Origin: Cordilura impudica | Taxonomy: Eukaryota > Arthropoda > Insecta > Diptera > Scathophagidae | Direction of reading: 5' to 3' | Length of the DNA: 64,000 nucleotides | Assembly (NCBI GenBank): GCA_963682025.1 | Contig: OY821519.1 | Span: 9,605,168 to 9,669,167, forward strand | In this document: in pieces, positions 44,793 to 54,996 of the stretch | How the letters are laid out: every line of letters begins with the position of its first letter | Numbering within the stretch: position 1 is the stretch's first letter | The notes under the pieces: model-generated | What the model was told of the DNA's origin: nothing | The model's input: the letters and a program-made list of their open reading frames with translations, nothing else | Database searches by the model: none | Position numbers and translations under genes: made by a program

Positions 44793-45335
44793 TTATACCG
44801 AACTACTCAGAATCACTTTCTGAGTCGGTTTAGCGATGTCCATCTGTCCGTACGTCCGTCTGTGATTCCATGAAAATCTTGTAATCGAACTACAGGTCGC
44901 AAATAAGATGAAATTTAGTATATAAGCTTCTATCAGCCATAGGATTAACGCTGTTGAAATCGGTGAAAATCTGTGCATATTCAGACCTAGTACCCATATA
45001 AATGACCACTTAAAATACCATTATATCCGAATTATCATGTAGATCTCGGTCAAATTGGATAATTATTAGTCACAGTTCCCATATGAAGCTGATTCAATCA
45101 ATAGAAAAAATAAAAATTTACAGATTTTTCTCAAATTTGTATATGACGTAGCCAACTATGGCCAAGATCAGTCCATTTTTTAACATAGTCCGCATATGGA
45201 TATATTCTATGAACTTTTTCAGATATGTAGGAAAAAAATTAATAACAATGCCATTCAAATTTGGTTCATGCTTATTTTCTATATCTAATTAGTTGGACCT
45301 AAGAGATAGAGTCCCTAAACGCATGGTAAAGTTGT
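44793..45335 (-). mobile_element. DINE-like 'beta' copy 6
   Basis: Minus-strand beta body with the TGTCCATCTGTCCGTACGTCCGTCTGTG microsatellite at 44838-44864, GGTCGCAAATAAGATG, and CATGCTTATTTTCTATATC near the head. The palindrome itself is missing. Confidence 0.6.
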
Positions 45336-46428
45336 TATTTTAAAAGGAAGGAAGTTTTCCAGGCTTGCATTATTGTTAATTGATTTTTTTTATTTTGCTT
45401 TTATAATTATACTTTTTGCTTAACACATTCCAATTGCTCTTCATTACTTTCCTTAAAAAAATAAATAAATAAATAATTCTTGCAGTGTATTTCTGATAAG
45501 TTACGTAACTTGAGATAAAGTAAAAAAAAAAAAATAAATAAAAACAAACCAATACGCATTTAATGATCGACTCGATGTCTACAACGCAATTAACGCATAA
45601 TCTTGTTTTATTTTTTAGTAATTTTTTGATTTTGTTGCTGCCCAATTGTGAATCTAGTTAACAAAAATCTATAACACGTGCATATTTAATACAACGAATT
45701 AACGTTTTTTTTATTTTTTTTCTCTCTATGGAATTCAACAATTATTGAAAAATATTGTTTTGCAAAATATTTCAACTTTGTATTTTTTTTTTATTTAGTT
45801 AGAACTACTTAGTTTATAGTATTTCATGCAGCAGCTCGACAGGTGTTCTCTGTTTAGCGTTTTTGCTTTTGTGTACGAGCATGATATTGTATGATATACT
45901 AGAACATCTTGTTTGCTTTTATTGATAATTTCGACGCATTTACAACTTGTTTTATTTTTTAATATCAATTCGATTTCAAAAGAATTTCATTGCTAATGTT
46001 AACTTTGTATTTCGTAGAAAAATATTTATGTATGTGGAAATCAAAAAAAAGCAAAAAACGGGTTTGAGCCGAAATATTTCGTTTAAAATGTTAAACTGAA
46101 GTTATGCTGGGAAAATCTAATTTTTTTTACAACTTTATAACTTGTCTTAAAATCGGAATATAACACTTGGCTTGTGTTCATTTTTCTGATTTTTACCCCA
46201 TATCTAGATTTTCCAGTGGGAAAATCCGTTCATTTTGCAATCAAAATGCTGTGTTTGTTTTCGTCGAATCTTTTATTGATCACGGAATGTTGTTGTGACA
46301 GACTTTTATGTTTAATTCGTTTTCTAACTATAAAATAACAATTATAAAAACATTTTTGTATAAGAAAGAAATCAAAATATTTTCTTTTAATATAAAAAAT
46401 TTCTGTTATATTAGAAAGTGTTCACAAA
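45336..46428. other. Single-copy AT-rich DNA, no gene
   Basis: AAATAAATAAATAA simple repeats near 45460. Nothing else recognised. Confidence 0.4.
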
Positions 46429-47122
46429 AACAAGTAAGAGTGTTAAATTCTTTGTTACAGTCCACCAGGGTTGAACCTTTACATTTATATCAGGACTTAT
46501 TACTCTATTTGCAATAAATTTAAACAAAGTAAATTGAAAAAGTTAACAATTTGATAAACTTTATACTAAATTATTAAAACAAACACACCGAGTTTGTAAC
46601 AATTTTTAGAGGTGTATTTTTTTGGTCATAACTTGGTACAATGATGCCCGATTTACCGTTATAATGACAATCAACATAATTTTAAGTTTATCCAGGGGTC
46701 GAATCGTCGCATTCGTTATCGAAATTTTTCGATCGAAACTATTTTGTATTTCGCAAAGTAAAATACTAAGACTAATTGTACTCTGTCACAGCTAACGAGT
46801 TACGGGTCCAAAGTTAATAATAAAAGAGAAACGAGGTCTGACGATGTTCCGTCTTCTTAAAATAATAAACCAAAATATGGAATTTCGATTGATTTTACTC
46901 GATATCGAATGCAACGATTTGTCCCCAGGGAAATAGTTTATTTTGTGAATGAACGTGATTTCAACAGACAGACAGACAGACCGACGGACTAACATACCTA
47001 AATCGATTCGAGGTGTTATAAAGATCAAAAATATATATATACTTTGTGTGGTCGCAAATTTACTTTTCTTACAAACGGAAAGACAAACTGATATATACCC
47101 TTTGCAGAGTGGTGTGAAGGGT
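46429..47122 (+). mobile_element. DINE-like 'alpha' copy with nested MITE
   Basis: It starts CAAAAACAAGTAAGAGTGTTAAATTC, then the alpha body, a (CAGA)n microsatellite at 46964-46980, and a 3' hairpin TATACCCTTTGCA...GAAGGGTATAAC. A 228-bp MITE sits at 46697-46924. A second alpha-type 3' hairpin follows at 47222-47258, about 100 bp downstream. Confidence 0.65.
46697..46924. mobile_element. 228-bp MITE with CCAGG duplication
   Basis: Inverted ends GGTCGAATCGTCGCATTCG and, read from the right, GGACAAATCGTTGCATTCG, continuing through (T/A)ATCGA. CCAGG lies on both sides (46692-46696, 46925-46929). Removing it restores the alpha body (CCAGGGAAATAGTTTATT). It is non-coding. Its superfamily is not assigned. 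Confidence 0.65.
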
Positions 47123-47311
47123 ATAACAAACATTAATTGAGAAAAAAAATTCCACGTAGGCAACGAACCCATGACCCACCGTTTAACATAACTGATAAGT
47201 TGTGTTTGTTGGTGAAGTTAATATGTATACCCTCTGCACAGTGGTGTGGAGGGTATAAAAAACAAATGATTGAGTTTTGTGGAGGTGTCTCATTTAATTC
47301 GTAACTCTTAA

Positions 47312-48021
47312 AGGGGCGGGGAGGGAGGGTAAGGTTTTAAAAATTAAAAAAGTCGTATTTTCATAATTCTTTTTTGAAGAAATGAATAATGTTGGATTAT
47401 TTATTTCATATACAAGTTAAAGCATAACATTTGAAGAATCGTTGAAAAAATTTTCAATTTATAATTTTAATAAATAAGTCCGTGACAGCGAATCTCCGGA
47501 GGCATTGTTTTTTTGCGATGAACATCATAACTCGTTACCGGATCATGTGACATAAAAAAATCTAAATGAGTTTAAAAGGTGACATGTTTCCTGAGTTAGT
47601 GACGAAGAGGAGTTTTTAATTTTTTTTTTGCAGCATTTTGAAATGAAAAATACGATCTTGTTATAAAATCTCGGTAATTTGTTGTTACAAAACGGGGAAG
47701 AGAATGGAAAATGAAAGAAACTCTTCGTGGTTACCTAATGATTTATGTATAGATATAGTGTGTAAAATTTCAAAAGAATAGGAAAGTAGATTTTTAGTTG
47801 TGATGTTCACGTACTTCGAACATTTATTTGCGAGAAAATCGTTTTATAGTTTTTTAAAAACTGATTTGTATACGATATACCGTATGAGGCCGGTCGCTGG
47901 AAACGCTGTATCTTCTTAAGTTTTGCTCCGATTTACCTGAAATTTTTATACAACACACTTGATATGTTGTACATTCAGATAGAGGAATGTAAAAAAAGGT
48001 TTTAAAACCTTACCTTCCCCT
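47312..48021. mobile_element. TTAA-inserting TIR element (Kolobok/piggyBac type)
   Basis: Ends AGGGGCGGGGAGGG..GGTAAGGTTTTAAAA and, inverted, AGGGGAAGGTAAGGTTTTAAAA. TTAA is present at 47308-47311 and 48022-48025. 710 bp, non-coding. A TTAA target with an AGGGG terminus suggests Kolobok, with piggyBac the alternative. The left terminus has an extra G-rich insertion of about 9 bp. Confidence 0.65.
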
Positions 48022-48055
48022 TTAAATTAATAACGAGGACTCTATTATATAGATA

Positions 48056-48516
48056 CTAGCAGAGCCCAGCACTTGAAATTGGAGTGCAAATTCTAGGAAA
48101 TTTTATTTTTTCACTAAAAGTTTTTAATCTATGTATATATATATGTACATAAAAAATTTATGAGTATTAAAATAAAATTCAGTAAAATGTGAGTTTTTTA
48201 ATACAATTCATTAAATTTCATTATAAATATTTTTTGAACACACAGAAGATATATAAATGGGTTTGGTAATAACTAGTTTTATAAGAGCCTAAAGGTATGC
48301 TAAGCAACTTTAGCAAATTCATAAACACACACACAGAGCATTGCATGGTTTTTTATTTGAACCTTAAATATGTGTTTTATGTATATGTTAGTAGCAACCT
48401 TAAATGCTTATTACTCCAAAAAAATTTACCAGATGTTGCAAATCTATAAAGATGGTGCACATCTGTAAAGAAATACCTTTCAAATGGTATATTTTTTGTA
48501 AAAATCGGTTCGCAAC
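48056..48516 (-). mobile_element. Helitron copy with internal insertion, 5' end decayed
   Basis: The CTAG end is at 48056 next to A. The 3' block is GAGCCCAGCACTTGAAATTGGAG, as in the copy at 17031. About 160 bp of unrelated AT-rich DNA (48118-48275) interrupts the body. The TC end is not found. Confidence 0.6.
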
Positions 48517-49480
48517 TAAGCGTGTAGAAGATTACACGATTTTATTTCAGGAGAAGACAAACTTGTTTTTATAAAGTTGATTAGTTATATTTCTTTGTTG
48601 TGAAATGTGTAACCTTAAAAATAACGTTAGAAGAGGAATCGTCCAATGTAGACTTAATCACATCAGTCTTGGTGCCGTGATATATATGCAAAATCAAGAA
48701 AATATGTTTGTGCTCCTTTGGGGTAAATGAATACGAGTTGATTTTCTTACTCCTTAAGATGGTTGTCATTTCTGACTGAACATTGGCACCAGAAAAAAAT
48801 AGTTTCTTTTGTGTTGGCTGACATTTTTTAATTCTTGGTTTAGTTGCTGAGCCAAAAGTTGAATGTTTACATCATGCAGAAAGATAGGTGAACAGAATGA
48901 TGTTCCAATAGAAGATACCGACCTGCTTGTCACTGTTTTTTCCTCTGGACGTTTGAGTTTTTTTAGTTCAAAAGCTTAAAAAAAAATCTTTAACCAGAAG
49001 GAGATTCTTGGCATTTTTATGGAAAAACATAACGCTTTAGCCAAGGGCAATTTGCCGAATTCGTGACAAGAAAGAACAAGAAGAACCACCAGATAAAGAT
49101 TCAAAATTGTGGCGCACTGTAACATGGAGACAAAATCTCTTGTACCGAGTAACGAAATTTTTTGTGTAGGTTCACGCTGATCAGAAGCGAAATATAAAAA
49201 CATTTTGTCGTTCAACAAATCTTCAAAGAAAAGAATCGGTGATGGTTCATTTGAAGAAAAAGTTCTTTCCCAAGTAGAGGAACATACACTGAATCCAAAA
49301 AGTCTCTGTACAGTTGTACCTTTAAAAAAAACGCAACAGGCAACAAAACATATCTTACTGTTAATATTTTATTTAGTTAAAATTTGTAACAAAATCCTAC
49401 GGAGAAATTAATGTAAAAATGCTGCAACTCTGTTTTCTAAGAACAAAAAAGTCTCCCTACAATGACGATATAAGCAATAT
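48517..49480. other. Unidentified DNA with weak coding character
   Basis: Composition is more balanced than the surroundings. Minus-strand frames of 62 and 80 codons (48581-48769, 48976-49218) occur, but no motif was recognised. It may be a decayed transposon. Confidence 0.3.
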
Positions 49481-49573
49481 CTGTGGTTTTCTAGAATAAC
49501 CGCGTATGTCATAAAATAAAAATGTTCAGGGGAGCCAAAAACGTTATATGTATTTGAAATTATGGGCTCGATA

Positions 49574-52195
49574 TAGGCTTGCCAGATCCAATTTTCCAAA
49601 AAGCTTGACATTGCCAAAAAAAAACTTGATTTTTAAAAAAAAAAACTTGACAAATAAATACACTCATACTATTGGTTTTTATTTAATTTTTTATTATTTT
49701 TTTTTCATAAAAATTATTAGAATAAAAAGAAAAAATAACAGAAAAAATGTAAAAGAAACAAAAAACAATCTAACAATAAAAATTCAGTCTTTATATATTT
49801 TAAAGAAAACTTAGGCGTTATTTAAAAAAAAATATAGGTACTATCTATATATTTTGCCACATATATTTCGTATTCTTATATACAGAATTAATTAATTCTC
49901 TACCATCGGGTGTTGTTAAAAAATTTTGAAAGTTTTTGCAATCCTCATTAAAATTTATTCTAATTAATAGTTCGGCTTTTATAAGATCGAAGGACATTCT
50001 ATTCCTATCTTTGGTATATAAATTATTTAGAACACTAAATGCTTTTTCACAAAAGGCATTGCTTATTGCGATAGAAAACACAAATGAGATCAACTTTTTT
50101 AAATTTTGGAGATTGCTTTCTACACACTTTTTTAAAAAATATGACCATATTCTATCATTTGGTATATCTTTTGGTAAACTATCGTAAACTTCTCGAAGAA
50201 CACAGTAATCGGCATACAGTTTATCATTGTCAATGTATTTGAAATACCTAATAATTTCGGAAGCTCTAACAGCTTATTCCAAGTCAGAAGGGACTTTTTT
50301 TTATATTTAAACAGGAAATTTGATTGTATATTGATGTTTCTCCAAAATCATACCGTTCAGCTAAATAACTGGTAGCTGTCTTAAGAAACTCATTTGCTTC
50401 GAACTTGAAAGTACTTATTTCATCAGGGGAAAGGGATTTCATAATTGTAGCAACTTTGCTTCCATAAAAATTATCATTCATACGGCTTTGAATACTGTTC
50501 ATAAGATTGGCCATTACGTTATGTAGTTCTACAATTGTAAAGGCGTCACTTTCTGAAACTAATGTAGCAGCTTGGAACTCGTGCATCACATTATGAATGA
50601 AATATAAATATGCCTCGGATAAACCTTCAATTGTGCATTCATCATCTTCATTTGTAAGTTCTATGTCGGAAATTGCATGTGCTACGAATTCCCAAAGAAC
50701 TTTTCGATAATTTTTCTTGCCTTTTTGTAGAAAATATCTTTTTACTGCCGGCCAACAATATAACAAACGGTCAATTGCTGGTAGAAGTGAAAGCCATCTT
50801 GTAGGCACATGTCGAAGGAGATTTTTGTACTCGATGCTAAATTCATTATATATTTTGATTACAATGTTTTCGACTTCAACAGTTAAAGCGTTAAGAACAT
50901 TTTTTATACAATTATTAATTACATGGCAATTTTATAATTTGGCTATTTTCATTTTTAAGTTTTTGAAATACAGAATTATATAAACCGTAATTAACATTTG
51001 CGTTATCAGCACTACATATACGATGAAATTTGTTAAATTTTTAATTTATTAACATTTGTAATTCTAATCAGGATCTTCGTAAAAATCTAAAATTTGTTTA
51101 CGTATCCCAGTTTCGGGATCAAAATATTGTACAGCATACGGATAGGTTTTTACGTTACCGATATTTGAAGTATCGCTACTTACGGAATAATACCAACATT
51201 CTTTTAAGGCTTTAGCAACTTTCTCTTGCGAATATGGACCCAAAACATTTCTTGTTATAGCTGCTGATTTTGTACGTCCACATGTTATTTTGTTGGCAAT
51301 TTTACTGTCGGAGTATATAGTACAACTCATTTTCATTTGGCAATCTAAGCTGTTATAGCTGAGGCCGTGTAATACGTTATGAAATACACATAATATTTCA
51401 GCCCGTGCAATTTGTGTTTCAATTGTAGTTTCTGCTGAAACAGTGAAATTCGAAATGCTCCGGGACATTTTTTGCGACAATATGATTTTGGCATGTTTCT
51501 TAGTTTTCATATGTCTATTTAATGCCCAGCTCCCTTCATATTTTATTGAAATTTCTGTCTGACATAATTTACACAATGCAGTGTATTGATCTTTCTTTTG
51601 TATCCAATTGGAATATTCTGGTGCCACATGCCATCTATCCAAGTAAACAGTGTATCTTGGTTTTTTTGATGGTCCAGCATCTTCGTTACCTTCTTGCATT
51701 TTTGTTATATTTTCACTAATCCAACGTATCACAATAGAATATTATGCAAATAATATACTCGTTAAAACAAATTAACAAACAAAAATATAAACTCACTTTT
51801 TATTTCCAAAAACTTCAATGTACTTATTGCAACTCAGCTGTTCAATGTTGTCAATTTACCAGTGTTGAGTAATGGGGTAAATATCAGTGTTGGCACTTTT
51901 ATTATAATTGTACATACCTAAAGAGAACTATATTTTTTAAATTATAATTGCACAGAAAAAAATATGTATCATCTTAGTCCTTAGTTGTATTGATAGTAAA
52001 AATATGCACTTTCGATGTGTTTTTTTAGAAATTTAAACTTACTTTTTTTAAGTATTAATACATATGTAGCTAGAATAAATTTGAGAAAAAAAATTAACTT
52101 ACAAAAAACATTGACAAATCACTTTTTCACTTGACACTTGACGCGCATTAAAAAACTTGACAATCAGGCCAAAACAGGCCTGTCTGGCAACCCTA
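49574..52195 (-). mobile_element. hAT transposon (2.6 kb) with GCTCGATA duplication
   Basis: Ends TAGGCTTGCCAGAT and, inverted, TAGGGTTGCCAGAC. The 8-bp duplication GCTCGATA at 49566-49573 and 52196-52203 is perfect. Removing element and one duplicate restores the host element (GGGCTCGATATAAAGTTTTT). An 8-bp duplication and TAGGG-type ends define hAT. The minus-strand transposase is broken into several frames. Confidence 0.9.
49845..51732 (-). pseudogene. hAT transposase with BED finger, broken
   Basis: The frame 51732-51064 (222 residues) starts with Met and carries a BED-type zinc finger (W43, C54-x2-C57, H74-x5-H80). The block YYSVSSDTSN at 181-190 probably holds the first catalytic Asp. 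Between 51063 and 50809 the broken frame shows CSADNANVNYG, the second Asp block. The frame 50808-50284 (174 residues) has RWLSLLPAIDRLL and continues the insertion domain. The frame 50093-49845 is the C-terminal dimerisation domain (FCEKAFSVLNNLYTKDRNRM). At least three interruptions make it inactive. Full-length hAT transposases are usually about 600 residues, which fits the total span. Confidence 0.8.
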
Positions 52196-52911
52196 GCTCG
52201 ATATAAAGTTTTTAGAGCTTTCTATTTAACAGTCCTGTAGATATGGGCAATAAATTCTTTATATAACATGTTGAGTCAAAAATCTTCAGAGGAATAAATC
52301 CTAGAGAAGGACGAAAAAATAATATGTCAATAACACTTAAAGTGTGTGCAGATAAAACAACTTATGTCGACAAACGTCGTTTTCTTTGAAAAAAAAAAAA
52401 AAACTACAAATGCAACCACCCAAGTGGTTGTTGCTTGAAAAATTGATTTTTTTGTTCGTCAACAAAAAGTTAACGGGACTTAGGATGAGAATATAACAAC
52501 GTGTCAAGAATAATAGTGACAAAAAATAACAGAAATAAACACACAAGTTTTTATAAGTGGTTATAAGTGGTTATAAACGGAAAACTAATCCAAAATTATT
52601 TTGCATTTTTTTTTTCATTAATAACAACGTATGTCGCTATTTGTCGTTTTCTGGGAAAATAATTTGTCAGCGATCAAACTTAGGTTGACAAACGTCGATA
52701 GTGCTGCAAATTAATTTAATAAACATTTAAGTTACGAAAAAACTCAGAAATTGTCAATATTTTTTTTTTAAATTTAACACATGCAAAGAGCGTTAAAAAT
52801 TAATATATTTGGCATCGTTAACTCAAAACTGACAAAAATGAACATACGCGGTTATTCCAGAAAACCACAGATATAACGGTTGTTTTATACTAAATCACAT
52901 TTTTATACCCT

Positions 52912-53641
52912 ATACCACTATGTGGTTTGGGTGTAATGACTTTGTGCTGCTGTTTGTAACTACCAAAAATATTTGACCTAGACCCATCTTTTGTTATACC
53001 GATCGAATCAGAATCACTATCTGATTCGATTTAACGATGTCCGTCCGTCCGTCCGTCTGTGTGTCCATGTAAAGCTTGTAATCAAACTGCAGGTCGCAAA
53101 TATGAAAATATTTTGATGAAATTTTGTATATAAGCTTTTATCGGCCATAGGATGAAATTGAAATTGGTGAGAATCGGTCCATGTTCAGATCTAGCTCCCA
53201 TACAACTGACCCCTATGAAATCAACATAAATTGCCATAAGATCCAAATTATCATATAAATCTTGGTCAAATTGGGTTTGTATGTGTTTATTACATCCACT
53301 AATCAGTAGTCCAAAAATGATCCCTATGGGACAACTCTATGAGCCCCATATAGAGCTGCTTCCCGATCTTCACCTGAATCTATCAAAAAACAAAAATATT
53401 GCACTGACTCTTCTCAAATTTTACAATTTTTGCGAAATACAAGAGACTTTACCAAACATGGTCTGGATCGGTCCATTTTTGGGACTAGTCCCCATAAAGA
53501 TATATCATCTGATACGAACTTTTTCATATCTGCAGCCAAAAAAATTAATAAAAATCCCACTCAAATTTGATATATTGGGTCTCTAAACGCATGATGTAGG
53601 GTATCGTATAGTCGGTCTAGACCGACTATAATTTTCTTACG
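52912..53641 (-). mobile_element. DINE-like 'beta' copy 7 (complete)
   Basis: Minus-strand copy of about 730 bp: tail TTATACCCTATACCACTATGTGG at the left, a TGTCCGTCCGTCCGTCCGTC microsatellite at 53038-53057, and the perfect 24-nt palindrome at 53607-53630 near the head, then CTTACGTG at the end. It is the best match to beta copy 3. Confidence 0.65.
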
Positions 53642-53744
53642 TGTTATTTTTAAATTAAAGTAAATCGGTGAAGTGTTGGTTGTGTTTTCTTAATATTTTG
53701 ATTATGAAAAATAGTTATGGAGAACAAAAATAAGCTAATTTCTA

Positions 53745-54150
53745 TGGAAACAAAAAAAGATGGAAATCCAGCAATTCGAAAAAACTAAAACAATTGCAAA
53801 TAAAGCGAGATCTGGTCGTCCAAGAAAAATTAGCAATCGTTTAGAGAAGAGAATCTCCCGAGGTGTAAATGAAAATCCAAAAAATAGTGTGTGTTTGTTT
53901 GCTGGAAACCTGAAAGCCACCGATGGAATTAAGATCTGTCTACAAACAATTTAAAATGTTCTCAAAAGAAATGGATTCAACGGTCGTTTCAGCCGTAGAA
54001 AGTCCTATGTTCGGAGAGTAAATCAGAAGGCTAGATTGGAGTACGCCATTGAGCATATTAACAAAGATATTCATTTTGGGATGAAATTATATTTAGCGAT
54101 GAAAGCAAATTTAACATTTTTGGGTCGGATGGACGACAGTCAACACTTTT
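53745..54150 (+). pseudogene. Tc1-like transposase fragment
   Basis: Plus-strand pieces: ANKARSGRPRKISNRLEKR (GRPR AT-hook and DNA-binding linker), then ISRGVNENPKN. After a stop come LKRNGFNGRFSRRK, ARLEYAIEHINKD, and in another frame FWDEIIFSDESKFNIFGSDG, the block of the Tc1 second catalytic Asp. The sequence then stops at a Helitron fragment. The N-terminus and the last catalytic region are missing. Confidence 0.7.
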
Positions 54151-54164
54151 TAAATAGCGATTGT

Positions 54165-54290
54165 TGTCGTTATATGTTTATGGCCAAAAGTATTTTTCAA
54201 TTCAACTTAATTATTATTGTGAATGAAGAAAACCAACTCACAAACACATTAACAAATTTAATAAACACACATATAGCAAATTTACCTTCG
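54165..54290 (-). mobile_element. Helitron fragment
   Basis: Internal part only: TTATATGTTTATGGCCAAAAG through CACATTAACAAATTTAATAAACACACATATAGC. Closest to the variant at 42026-42365. Confidence 0.5.
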
Positions 54291-54329
54291 TAAATAACTG
54301 TAAATTAATCTGTTTCAGGTCATTGGTTT

Positions 54330-54996
54330 GTTGATTGGTATGCAAGGAGGTTTCACAAAATATTGTTGTTTCCTTTGTCTATGGGATAGTCGCGCTACAT
54401 GTTGTAATTACGTCAGAACAGAGTGGCCAAAAAGAACTGAGTATTCACCAGGAAAACAAAACATTTCAAATAAACCATTAAATTGATCCAAATGACGTTC
54501 TTCTTCCGCCGCTACACATAAAATTGGGCCTTTTTAAGAACTTTGTCAAGGCTCTGGACAAAGATAGTGCACCATTTAAATATTTGTGAGCGGTTTTTCC
54601 TAAAATTTCATATGCTAGAATCAAAGAAGGCATATTTGTTGGCCCTCAGATCAGGAAACTATTGAATGATGACAATTTTCCACAATGTTTATTGGAGAAA
54701 GAATATGCAGCCTGGAAATCTTTCAAGAGTATCGTGGACAGTTTTCTTCGAAACAAAAAGTGTGAAAATTGCAGACAAAATGTTGCTGAATGATTGAAAA
54801 TTATCACGAATGTCACTCAAAATGCATTTTCTTCATTCACATTTAGATTTTTTTTTCCACAAAACCTAGGTGCGGCGAGCAACGAAGATTTAATGAAAAT
54901 TGAAAGAAATTATCAAGGATTTTGACACAGAGGCATGCTGGGAGACTTTTGCTGGACTCTAATACGTGAAACCGAACCAACAAAATACAAACGACG
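54330..54996 (+). pseudogene. Degraded copy of a recurrent arthropod repeat ORF
   Basis: Plus-strand frames, with stops and shifts, give GMQGGFTKYCCFLCLWDSR (zinc-like CxxC), EWPKRTEYSPGKQN, DPNDVLLPPLHIKLGLFKNF, KEGIFVGPQIRKLL and a final CWTLIRETEPTKYKR. From memory this word order (…FLCLWDSR…LPPLHIKLGL…) occurs in many uncharacterised proteins of arthropod genomes that behave like repeats, but I cannot name the family. It ends at the left duplication of Transib copy 2. Confidence 0.55.

Larger units (their letters stand above)
49481..52870. mobile_element. Unclassified TIR element, copy 3 (ATAT duplication), split by hAT
   Basis: CTGTGGTTTTCT...CGCGTATGTC termini at both ends, ATAT at 49477-49480 and 52871-52874. 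Without the hAT at 49574-52195 and one copy of its 8-bp duplication, the element is about 760 bp, matching copies 1 and 2. Internal TATGTCG-type words are conserved. Confidence 0.8.

Noticed and set aside
47150..47190. tRNA-like B box (GGGTTCGTTGCC) on the minus strand
   Set aside because: No matching A box, acceptor stem or cloverleaf could be drawn; insufficient for a tRNA or SINE call.
48581..49218. Minus-strand frames as a host gene
   Set aside because: Short, broken, and without any recognisable motif; kept only as unidentified DNA.
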